Assembly: GCA_039820585.1 (NCBI GenBank)
Contig: JBCBPV010000003.1
Location: 30,796-94,795 of the forward strand
Direction: 5' to 3'
DNA: 64,000 bases
From: JBCBGF01 sp039820585
GTDB taxonomy: Bacteria > Pseudomonadota > Alphaproteobacteria > Rhodobacterales > Rhodobacteraceae
Positions within the stretch are counted from its first letter, which is position 1; every line of letters begins with the position of its first letter. The position numbers and the translations under genes were made by a program. The notes beneath the pieces were generated by a model. The model had not been told where the DNA came from. It did no database searches and worked only from the letters and a program-made list of their open reading frames with translations. Positions 53,136 to 60,637 of this stretch are shown piece after piece.

Positions 53136-54296
53136 ATGAGCAACAAACTCAACTGGGGCATGGTCGGCGGCGGCGAAGGCAGCCAGATCGGCCCCGCCCA
53201 TCGCCTCGGCGCGCAGGCCGACGGGCGTTTCACCTTTGCCGCAGGCGCGCTCGACGTCGACGCCGAAAAGGGCCGCGCCTACGCCAAATCACTGGGCGTC
53301 GCCCCCGACCGCGCCTATGCCAATTGGCAGGACATGCTGGAAGGCGAACGCACCCGCGACGACCGCATCGACCTCGTCACCGTCGCCACCCCAAACGCCA
53401 CCCATTTCCAGATCACCAAGGCGTTCCTCGAAGCCGGGTTCAACGTGCTCTGCGAAAAGCCCATGACCATGACGGTCGAAGAGGGCGAAGAAATCGTCCG
53501 CGTGGCAGAGCGCGCAGGCAAGATCTGCGCCGTCAACTACTGCTACAGCGCTTATCCCATGGTCCGCCACATGCGGTCGCTCGTCACAAACGGCACGCTC
53601 GGCAAGATCCGCCTCGTCGTCGCCAGCTTCAGCCACGGCCACCACGCCGACGCCCGCGATCAGGATAACCCCCGCGTCCGCTGGCGCTATGACCCCGCGC
53701 AGGCGGGCGTTTCGGGCCAGATGGCCGATTGCGGCATCCACGCGCTGCACCTCGCCAGCTTCATCCTGAACGACGAAGTCGCGAAACTCTCCGCCGATTT
53801 CGCCTCCTGCGTCCCCGGCCGCGAGTTGGAGGATGACGCCATGATCAACTTCCGCACCGAAGGCGGCACCGTGGGCCGCCTCTGGACCTCGACCATCGCC
53901 ATCGGGCGACAGCACGGGCTGGATATCCAGATCTACGGCGAAAACGGTGGTATGCGATGGGCACAAGAACAGCCCAACCAGGTGTATTATCAACACCTTG
54001 GCGGACGTACTGAAATCCTGGAAAAGGGCGATGCCACCCTGTCAGACGACGCCGCCCGCCTGTCCCGCGTGGTCATCGGCTCCCCCGAAGGTTTCCCGCT
54101 GGCGGTCGCCAACATCTATGTCGATCTGGCCGAAGCGATCGCCGCGCAAAACGCCGGACGCGCGGCCAACCCCGCGGCAATGCATTACCCACGCGCCGTC
54201 GACGGCCTGCGCTCCATGGCGGCGGTCCACACCGCGGTTGCCTCCGCCAAGGCTGACGGCGCCTGGATGGATGCCCGCCCGCCGATGTTACGGTAG
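53136..54296 (+). CDS. Gfo/Idh/MocA family oxidoreductase (second in this operon)
   Basis: 386 residues. MVGGGEGSQIGPAHRLGAQ is the nucleotide-binding region; CEKPMTMTVEEGEEI near residue 110 has the conserved Lys. It aligns with the larger inositol or sugar dehydrogenase subgroup (about 380-390 residues) having DCGIHALHLASF near the active site. It follows iolE by 9 bases, and its end overlaps the LacI gene by 9 bases on the other strand. With IolG and the 51121 product it gives three putative inositol dehydrogenases. Confidence 0.88.
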   Translation: MSNKLNWGMVGGGEGSQIGPAHRLGAQADGRFTFAAGALDVDAEKGRAYAKSLGVAPDRAYANWQDMLEGERTRDDRIDLVTVATPNATHFQITKAFLEAGFNVLCEKPMTMTVEEGEEIVRVAERAGKICAVNYCYSAYPMVRHMRSLVTNGTLGKIRLVVASFSHGHHADARDQDNPRVRWRYDPAQAGVSGQMADCGIHALHLASFILNDEVAKLSADFASCVPGRELEDDAMINFRTEGGTVGRLWTSTIAIGRQHGLDIQIYGENGGMRWAQEQPNQVYYQHLGGRTEILEKGDATLSDDAARLSRVVIGSPEGFPLAVANIYVDLAEAIAAQNAGRAANPAAMHYPRAVDGLRSMAAVHTAVASAKADGAWMDARPPMLR

Positions 54297-55286
54297 CGGC
54301 CGCAAACTCCCCCGCTCCATGATCTCACACGGAAACAACCGCGCCTCGGGATAGCGGCGCGGATCCTCCAGCATCGCCGCCACCAGATCAATCGAGCTAT
54401 CGATGATCTGCGGCGCAGGCTGGCGGATCGTGGTCAGATCAATATTCTCCCACCGCGCCATCTCCATATCGTTCAGCCCGATCAACCCGATATCCTCCGG
54501 CACCCGCAGCCCCGCCGACCGGATCGCGCTTTGCGCCCCGATGGCCACCACGTCATCGCCGCAAAAATATGCCTCCGCCGGTTCGGTCATCAACAGCTTT
54601 GTCATCTCGACCCGGCCCGCATCGAAGGAATAGGCGCTGGCAAAGCTGTGGCTCACCTCCACCCCCGGCGCCCGCTCGGCCACCTGCACGAACCCCGCGA
54701 TCCGGTCCTGGGTCGAGGTCGCCGTCTCCGGCCCGCCCAGAAACGCAATCCGGCGATACCCGCGTTCAATCAGCGTCCGCGCCGCCATCCGTCCGCATTC
54801 CACGTTATCAATGCCCACCACATGCACATGCGGCGCGCTGGCGAACCGCCCGAAGGAATGCACCACCGGCACCCCGGCATCGCGGAACGCCCGCGCAAAT
54901 TCCGGCGACAGGGTCGAGGACGCGACGATCACCCCATCCACGGAATACTGGCGCAACAGATTGACCGAGTTTACCGGATCGGTCTGCTGCGACAGGTTCA
55001 CCAGCAGGGGCCGCAACCCCCGATCCTGTAAACCCCGCGTAAACAGATCAAACACTTCCAGAAAATACGGGTTGTGAAAGTTGTTCGCCACCAACCCGAT
55101 CAGCTTGGTGCGCCCCGTTGTCAGGCTTGAAGCCAACGCATTGGGCCGATAGCCCAATTCATCGGCGGCTTTCACCACCTTGCGGCGGGTCTTTTCGCTG
55201 ACCGACGCGCCCTCGGTAAACGTGCGCGACACCGCAGAGCGGGACACCCCGGCAAGCTCGGCCACATCTTTCAGTGTAATCGACAT
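54288..55286 (-). CDS. LacI family regulator of the inositol locus
   Basis: 332 residues. N-terminal helix-turn-helix LKDVAELAGVSRSAVSRTF and hinge helix NALASSLTTGRT, then a periplasmic-binding-like effector domain with FHNPYFLEVFD and the usual C-terminal IGLNDMEMARWE. The recognition helix and hinge predict an operator with central CG, matching the two identical palindromes in this locus. It is divergent from the ABC receptor gene, with one palindrome between the two. Inositol or a pathway intermediate is the likely inducer (inference). Confidence 0.93.
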   Translation of the reverse strand: MSITLKDVAELAGVSRSAVSRTFTEGASVSEKTRRKVVKAADELGYRPNALASSLTTGRTKLIGLVANNFHNPYFLEVFDLFTRGLQDRGLRPLLVNLSQQTDPVNSVNLLRQYSVDGVIVASSTLSPEFARAFRDAGVPVVHSFGRFASAPHVHVVGIDNVECGRMAARTLIERGYRRIAFLGGPETATSTQDRIAGFVQVAERAPGVEVSHSFASAYSFDAGRVEMTKLLMTEPAEAYFCGDDVVAIGAQSAIRSAGLRVPEDIGLIGLNDMEMARWENIDLTTIRQPAPQIIDSSIDLVAAMLEDPRRYPEARLFPCEIMERGSLRPLP

Positions 55287-55329
55287 GGCGCCAAAGATAA
55301 GGTCTCACCCAGACATGTGACAAGTTTAA

Positions 55330-55345
55330 TTGCAACCGGTTGCAA
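55330..55345. promoter_or_regulatory. LacI operator TTGCAACCGGTTGCAA (second copy)
   Basis: Perfect 16-bp palindrome, identical to that at 51086-51101, with the flanking AA on the left and A on the right also conserved. It lies in the 144-base gap between the LacI gene and the ABC receptor gene at 55431 and is centred 52 bases from the LacI start, allowing autoregulation and control of the transporter operon. Confidence 0.8.
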
Positions 55346-55430
55346 AAATCAGCGAGGTGTGGTTCCATTGTCGATGGAGGGCAGGCCCCCGCGTCTGTAC
55401 ATCTGAAAATAGTGACTTTGGGAGGATCAC

Positions 55431-56378
55431 ATGAAGTCTATTCTTGCATCCGTGGCAATCGCCGCAAGCGTCGTGGCGGCGCCCGTGGCCGTCAACGCCG
55501 CAGGCCACGAAACGCTCAGCTACGTGCTTGTCAGCCACGCACCCGACAGCGACACATGGTGGAACACCATCAAGAACGGCATCGCGCTCGCAGGCGAACA
55601 GGTCGGCGTCGAGGTTGAATACCGCAACCCGCCCACCGGCGACATCGCCGACATGGCCCGCATCATCGATCAGGCCGCAGCCTCGTCGCCCGATGGCATC
55701 ATCACCACGCTGGCGGACTTTGACGTGCTGAAAGGCCCGATCATGAACGCCGTCGACCAAGGCATCGACGTCATCATCATGAACACCGGCACCCCCGAAC
55801 AGGCCCGCGAAGTGGGCGCGCTGATGTATGTGGGCCAGCCCGAATACGACGCGGGCCTTGCCGCTGGCCTGCGCGCCAAGGGCGAAGGCGTGACCAAGTT
55901 CCTCTGCGTCAACCACGCCATCCAGCAGCCCACCGTGGGCGAACGCTGCCGCGGCTATGCCGACGGCCTGGGTATCGAGCTGGGCGACGCGATGATGGAC
56001 TCGGGCACTGACCCGTCGGAAATCAAGAACAAGGTCATGGCCTATCTCTCGGCCAACGAAGATGTCGACGGCATCCTGACCCTGGGCCCGGTCTCCGCCG
56101 ATCCCACCATCGCTGCGGTCAACGAGATGGGCATCGCCGGTGACATCCACTTCGGCACCTTCGATCTGGGCGAAGAGATCGTCAAAGGCATCAAGGACGG
56201 CACCATCAACTGGGGCATCGACCAGCAGCCGTTCCTGCAGGCCTACCTGCCGGTTGTGGTTCTGGCCAACTGGGATCGCTACGGCGTTCTGCCCGGCAAC
56301 AACATCAACTCCGGCCCCGGCTTCGTGACCGCCGATGGCCTTGAGAAGGTGGAAATGTTCGCAGGCGAGTTCCGCTAA
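55431..56378 (+). CDS. Ribose/inositol-type ABC transporter periplasmic binding protein
   Basis: 315 residues, Peripla_BP_4 family. Signal peptide with Ala-rich core and cleavage near N-A-A-G. Mature start SYVLVSHAPDSDTWWNTIKNGI, plus IIMNTGTPEQAREVG and the hinge-region QQPFLQAYLPVV typical of the RbsB-like group. GGGAGGAT precedes the ATG. Neighbouring iol genes indicate an inositol ligand, as for IbpA-like proteins. A classic terminator-type hairpin follows the gene (56389-56421). Confidence 0.9.
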   Translation: MKSILASVAIAASVVAAPVAVNAAGHETLSYVLVSHAPDSDTWWNTIKNGIALAGEQVGVEVEYRNPPTGDIADMARIIDQAAASSPDGIITTLADFDVLKGPIMNAVDQGIDVIIMNTGTPEQAREVGALMYVGQPEYDAGLAAGLRAKGEGVTKFLCVNHAIQQPTVGERCRGYADGLGIELGDAMMDSGTDPSEIKNKVMAYLSANEDVDGILTLGPVSADPTIAAVNEMGIAGDIHFGTFDLGEEIVKGIKDGTINWGIDQQPFLQAYLPVVVLANWDRYGVLPGNNINSGPGFVTADGLEKVEMFAGEFR

Positions 56379-56388
56379 GACCAGCTTT

Positions 56389-56421
56389 CGGGCGCCGCTG
56401 AATGCGGCGCCCGTTTTCTTT
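56389..56421 (+). terminator. Hairpin with T-run after the ABC receptor gene
   Basis: CGGGCGCCGC at 56389-56398 pairs perfectly with GCGGCGCCCG at 56404-56413 around a 5-base loop, followed by TTTTCTTT. This is an intrinsic-terminator structure inside the operon and probably attenuates read-through so that receptor is made in excess over the permease and ATPase. Confidence 0.8.
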
Positions 56422-56450
56422 AAGACAAAAAGACCTTCGGAGGACCCGAC

Positions 56451-57566
56451 ATGGCTGATCTGGCCGCTGCTGGGGACGAACGGGTCAAAGCCATCCCGGC
56501 CTGGCGCCGGGCCCTGATCCGGCCAGAGCTGGGCGGGATGTGTGGCACCGTCATCGTCTTCGTGTTCTTTCTGCTTTTTGCTTTTGACAGCGGCATGTTC
56601 GCGCCGCAGGGCATCATGAACTGGACGGTTGTGTCCGCCCAATTCATGATCATCGCCGTGGGCGCCTGCCTTCTGATGATCGCCGGGGAATTCGACCTTT
56701 CCGTCGGTTCGATGATCGGCTTTGCCGGCATGATGATCGCGGTCTTCGGCGTGGTGCTGGCCTGGCCCATGTGGATGGCCATCCTGATCACCTTCGCCAT
56801 GTGCATCGCCATTGGCGCGCTCAACGGCTGGATCGTCATCCGCACCGGATTGCCCAGCTTTATCGTGACGTTGGCGTTCCTCTTCATCCTGCGCGGCTTC
56901 ACCATCTTCATCCCGCAGACGCTCGAAAGCAAAACCATCATCGGCGGCATCCGCGACGCAGCCGAAGGCGACTGGCTGGCCCCGATTTTCGGCGGCAAGA
57001 TCGGCCAGAGCATCTTCACCTGGATGGGCGATGCAGGGATGATCGAAACCTTCAGCCGGGGCAACCGCGAAGGTCAGCCGGTGATCGACGGCCTGCCGAT
57101 GCTGGTGGTCTGGGCGATCCTCCTGATCATCTTCGGCCATATCCTGTTAACCAAAACCCGCTTCGGCAACTGGATCTTCGCCTCGGGCGGCGATGCAGAA
57201 GCCGCGCGAAACTCGGGCGTGCCCGTGAACAAGGTAAAGATCCTGATGTTCATGTTCACCGCCTTCTGCGCCTGCGTCTTCGCCACCTGTCAGGTGATGG
57301 AGTTTGGATCCGCCGGGGCCGACCGGGGCCTCTTGAAGGAATTTGAGGCGATCATCGCCGTCGTGATCGGGGGCGCACTCCTGACCGGCGGCTACGGCTC
57401 GGTCATCGGGGCGGCCCTTGGCGCGCTGATCTTCGGCGTCGTGCAACAGGGTCTGTTCTTCGCGGGCGTCGAATCCAGCCTTTTCCGGGTGTTCCTGGGC
57501 CTCATCCTTCTCGGCGCCGTAGTGCTCAACACCTACATCCGCCGCATGATCACGGGGGAGAGGTGA
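56451..57566 (+). CDS. Ribose/inositol-type ABC transporter permease
   Basis: 371 residues, BPD_transp_2 family. About 9-10 hydrophobic segments. Motifs LMIAGEFDLSVGSMIGFAGM near residue 80 and GLPSFIVTLAFLFILRGFTIF near 140 are typical of RbsC-like permeases. The C-terminal region has GGALLTGGYGSVIGAALGALIFG. It lies 72 bases after the receptor stop, beyond the attenuator hairpin, and one base before the ATPase gene. Confidence 0.92.
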   Translation: MADLAAAGDERVKAIPAWRRALIRPELGGMCGTVIVFVFFLLFAFDSGMFAPQGIMNWTVVSAQFMIIAVGACLLMIAGEFDLSVGSMIGFAGMMIAVFGVVLAWPMWMAILITFAMCIAIGALNGWIVIRTGLPSFIVTLAFLFILRGFTIFIPQTLESKTIIGGIRDAAEGDWLAPIFGGKIGQSIFTWMGDAGMIETFSRGNREGQPVIDGLPMLVVWAILLIIFGHILLTKTRFGNWIFASGGDAEAARNSGVPVNKVKILMFMFTAFCACVFATCQVMEFGSAGADRGLLKEFEAIIAVVIGGALLTGGYGSVIGAALGALIFGVVQQGLFFAGVESSLFRVFLGLILLGAVVLNTYIRRMITGER

Positions 57567-57567
57567 C

Positions 57568-58362
57568 ATGAACACACGCAGCACCCACGAACCCATCATC
57601 CAGATGAAGAACATCGAAAAACACTTCGGCAGCGTCATCGCGCTCGCCGGGGTGTCGATCGACGTCTACCCCGGCGAATGCCATTGCCTTCTGGGCGATA
57701 ACGGCGCGGGCAAGTCGACCTTCATCAAAACGATGTCGGGCGTCCACAAACCCACAGCGGGCGAGATCATATTCGAGCACAAGCCAATGAACTTCAACGA
57801 TCCCCGCGACGCGATGGAGGCGGGGATTGCCACGGTGCACCAACACCTCGCGATGATCCCGCTGATGTCGGTGGCGCGGAACTTCTTCATGGGCAACGAG
57901 CCGGTCAAGAAGATCGCTGGCTTCAACTTCTTCGACCATGAATTTGCCAATCGCATGACCATGGAGCAGATGGGGAAGATGGGCATCAACCTGCGCGGCC
58001 CCGATCAGGCCGTGGGCACCCTGTCGGGCGGTGAACGCCAGACGGTCGCGATCAGCCGGGCGGTCTATTTCGGGGCCAAGGTCCTGATCCTGGATGAACC
58101 GACCTCGGCGCTGGGTGTCCGCCAAACCTCCAACGTGCTGGCCACCATCGACAAGGTGCGCAAGCAGGGGGTGGCCGTGGTCTTCATAACCCACAACGTG
58201 CGCCACGCGCTGGCGGTGGGCGACCGGTTCACCGTGCTCAACCGCGGCCAGACGCTGGGCACCGCGCAGCGCGGCCAGATCACGCCGGATGAATTGCAGG
58301 ACATGATGGCCGGTGGTCAGGAAATGGCCACCCTCGAAGGCTCCCTCGGCGGGACAGTATAA
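57568..58362 (+). CDS. Sugar ABC transporter ATPase, single nucleotide-binding domain
   Basis: 264 residues. Walker A GDNGAGKST (about 39-47), signature LSGGERQ, Walker B VLILDEPTSALG and a His switch FITHNVRHAL. Only one ATPase domain is present, as in FrcA-like proteins, whereas RbsA-type ATPases have two. It must work as a homodimer with the neighbouring permease. It is followed 6 bases later by a small membrane protein gene. Confidence 0.92.
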   Translation: MNTRSTHEPIIQMKNIEKHFGSVIALAGVSIDVYPGECHCLLGDNGAGKSTFIKTMSGVHKPTAGEIIFEHKPMNFNDPRDAMEAGIATVHQHLAMIPLMSVARNFFMGNEPVKKIAGFNFFDHEFANRMTMEQMGKMGINLRGPDQAVGTLSGGERQTVAISRAVYFGAKVLILDEPTSALGVRQTSNVLATIDKVRKQGVAVVFITHNVRHALAVGDRFTVLNRGQTLGTAQRGQITPDELQDMMAGGQEMATLEGSLGGTV

Positions 58363-58368
58363 ACCCGC

Positions 58369-58665
58369 ATGGCCGACGATCAAAAAGAGCCCCGGCCAGG
58401 GCAACCCTCTGGCCGGCGGCGACACCCCGCACTCGATCTGCGGATCCCGTTCTTCCTGCCACTCTGGCGACGGGTCGCGACCGTGGCGGTGCTGGCGATC
58501 TGGACGGGGATCGAACTGATCCACGGCAATCCCTACTGGGCCATGCTGTCCGGGGGCCTGGGCATCTACGCCGCAATCGAGTTCTTCTATCGCTTCAACC
58601 CCGATGACTTCGCCGACAAGACCGACAAGACCGACAAGACCGACAAGGGCGGATCCAATGGATGA
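58369..58665 (+). CDS. Small membrane protein with TDK repeats
   Basis: 98 residues, not recognised. Two hydrophobic segments at about 36-53 and 56-74 (WRRVATVAVLAIWTGIELI; YWAMLSGGLGIYAAIEFFY) suggest an inner-membrane hairpin with a charged N-terminus. The C-terminus is a run of four Asp-Lys units in ADKTDKTDKTDKGG. It is encoded by a tandem 9-base repeat accgacaag (about 58615-58648). It overlaps the start of the PhyH gene by 8 bases and follows the ABC ATPase by 6 bases, so it is co-transcribed. Could be an accessory subunit of the importer. Confidence 0.75.
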   Translation: MADDQKEPRPGQPSGRRRHPALDLRIPFFLPLWRRVATVAVLAIWTGIELIHGNPYWAMLSGGLGIYAAIEFFYRFNPDDFADKTDKTDKTDKGGSNG

Positions 58666-59809
58666 ACCTGCCTATTACACCCAGGCCGACTGCGATCTGG
58701 ACGCGTTCCGCGCGCTGACAAGCCAGACGCTGGATACCGACCAGGTGCCCCACGCCACCAGCACCGACAACAATATCCCCGTCTACGATGCCGCCACCCT
58801 GCGCGACGCGCTTACCACCCCCAAACGCCAGACCCTCCTCGCCGAATGGGGTTGGGTACTGGGGCAGGGGCCCGGCGTCTTCGCCATCACGGGCGCGTAT
58901 CCCGACACAACCATCATCGACGCCGCCACCACCGCCTATGAGGCGATCATCGCGGAAGAAAAAGCCCAAGGCGCCGCCCAGGCCGACCACTTCGCCACCG
59001 CAGGCAACAACGACCGCGTCTGGAATTCCCTGCAAAAGCTCTGCCTCGCCGACCCCGCCCTCTATGCCCACTACTTCGGCAACCCCTTCCTCGCCGCCGC
59101 ATGCGAGGCCTGGCTCGGCCCCGGCTACCAGATGACCGCCCAAATCAACGTGGTCCGCCCCGGCGGGAAAGCCCAAGAGGCGCACCGCGACTACCACCTC
59201 GGCTTCCAATCCGCCGACATCGCCGCCCGGTTCCCCGCCCACGTCCACACCCTATCGCCTGCGCTCACCTTGCAAGGCGCCATCGCCCATTGCGATATGC
59301 CGGTGGAAAGCGGCCCAACCAAACTGCTCCCATACTCCCAACTCTACCGCCCCGGCTACATGGCCTACCGCCTCCCCGAATTCCGCGCCTATTTTGAGGG
59401 CGCATACGTCCAATGCCCCCTCACCAAAGGCGACCTCCTGTTTTTCAACCCCGCGCTTTTCCACGGCGCGGGCGACAACCGCAGCGCAGGTATCCAGCGC
59501 CTCGCCAACCTCGTCCAGGTCTCCTCCGCCATGGGCCGCGCCATGGAAACCATCGACCGCACCGCCATGTGCGCCGCCCTGTACCCAGCGCTGCAAGACG
59601 CAAACCTGACCCCGCTGGAACAATCCGCCGCCATCGCCGCCACTGCCGAAGGCTACGCCTTCCCCACCAACCTCGACCGCGATCCCCCCATCGGCGGTCT
59701 CGCGCCGGAAACCCAGGCCGCCCTGATGCATCGCGCGCTGGCCACTGATATGGACGCGCAAACGTTCCAAACCGAACTCACCGCCCACGCCGCCCGGCGT
59801 CAGCCCTGA
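58658..59809 (+). CDS. Phytanoyl-CoA dioxygenase (PhyH) family protein
   Basis: 383 residues from ATG 58658. Fe(II)/2-oxoglutarate oxygenase of the PhyH family. The His-x-Asp motif is in HRDYHLGFQ, and the distal His and Arg of the facial triad and 2-oxoglutarate site are in FHGAGDNRSAGIQRLANLVQ. N-terminal helices resemble phytanoyl-CoA hydroxylase-like enzymes that hydroxylate or demethylate small polar compounds. Its place between the inositol importer and iolB suggests an inositol derivative as substrate (inference). No 2-oxoglutarate specificity can be read directly. Confidence 0.85.
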   Translation: MDEPAYYTQADCDLDAFRALTSQTLDTDQVPHATSTDNNIPVYDAATLRDALTTPKRQTLLAEWGWVLGQGPGVFAITGAYPDTTIIDAATTAYEAIIAEEKAQGAAQADHFATAGNNDRVWNSLQKLCLADPALYAHYFGNPFLAAACEAWLGPGYQMTAQINVVRPGGKAQEAHRDYHLGFQSADIAARFPAHVHTLSPALTLQGAIAHCDMPVESGPTKLLPYSQLYRPGYMAYRLPEFRAYFEGAYVQCPLTKGDLLFFNPALFHGAGDNRSAGIQRLANLVQVSSAMGRAMETIDRTAMCAALYPALQDANLTPLEQSAAIAATAEGYAFPTNLDRDPPIGGLAPETQAALMHRALATDMDAQTFQTELTAHAARRQP

Positions 59810-59820
59810 AGGACCCCGCC

Positions 59821-60630
59821 ATGGCCAACCTCCACCGCCGCCCCACCGGCACCACAGGCCACGTCCACCACATCACGCCCGAAGACGCAGGCTGGGGCTA
59901 TGTCGGCTTCGACCTGCACCGCCTGTCGCCCGGCGACACCGCAGGGGCCGAGATGGGAAACCGCGAAGCCATCCTCGTCCTTGTCGAAGGCCGGGCGCAG
60001 ATCACAGCCGACGGCAATTACTTCGGAGAGATCGGCGACCGCCTCAACGTCTTCGACAAACGCCCACCGCACTGCGTCTACGTCCCCTCGGGCACCACAT
60101 GGGCCACCACCGCCACCACAGACTGCACCCTCGCCATCTGCTCAGCCCCCGGCACGGCGGGCCACCGCGCCGCCCGCCTCGGGCCTGAGGGCATCACCCT
60201 GACAGACCGCGGCACCGGCACCAACACGCGCTACATCCACAACATCGCCATGGAAGACCGTGACGTGGCCGACAGCCTTCTGGTCACCGAGGTCTACACC
60301 CCCGCAGGCCACTGGTCCTCCTACCCGCCGCACCGCCACGACGAAGACGACTTCCCGCACATGACCTACCTTGAAGAGACCTATTACCATCGCCTGAACC
60401 CCGCCCAGGGCTTCGGCATCCAGCGCGTCTTCACGGAAGACGGCGCGCTCGATGAGACCATGTCTGTCGCCGACCACGACGTCGTCCTTGTCCCCAAAGG
60501 CCACCACCCCTGCGCCGCGCCCTATGGGTACGAGATGTATTACCTCAACGTCATGGCCGGACCCTTGCGCAAATGGCGGTTCAAGAATCACCCCGACCAC
60601 GACTGGATCGCCCAGCAGGGCGCGGGGTAG
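59821..60630 (+). CDS. iolB: 5-deoxy-glucuronate isomerase IolB, canonical copy
   Basis: 269 residues. Canonical IolB features: two cupin domains, WSSYPPHRHDEDDFP with metal His residues, YLEETYYHRLNPAQGFGIQRVF, and VLVPKGHHPCAAPYGYEMYYLNVM near the C-terminus. It looks closer to classical IolB than the copy at 47302. It follows the PhyH gene by 11 bases, with AAGGA before the ATG, so it belongs to the ABC transporter operon. Confidence 0.92.
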   Translation: MANLHRRPTGTTGHVHHITPEDAGWGYVGFDLHRLSPGDTAGAEMGNREAILVLVEGRAQITADGNYFGEIGDRLNVFDKRPPHCVYVPSGTTWATTATTDCTLAICSAPGTAGHRAARLGPEGITLTDRGTGTNTRYIHNIAMEDRDVADSLLVTEVYTPAGHWSSYPPHRHDEDDFPHMTYLEETYYHRLNPAQGFGIQRVFTEDGALDETMSVADHDVVLVPKGHHPCAAPYGYEMYYLNVMAGPLRKWRFKNHPDHDWIAQQGAG

Positions 60631-60637
60631 GGGCCCG

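Noticed and set aside
55326..57140. A 604-codon minus-strand open frame through the ABC receptor and permease
   Set aside because: It is opposite clearly recognised transporter genes, has no motifs and spans the operator and terminator hairpin.
58612..58650. Short tandem repeats considered as a CRISPR or regulatory repeat array
   Set aside because: The units are direct, contiguous 9-mers without spacers and are translated in frame as part of a membrane protein.
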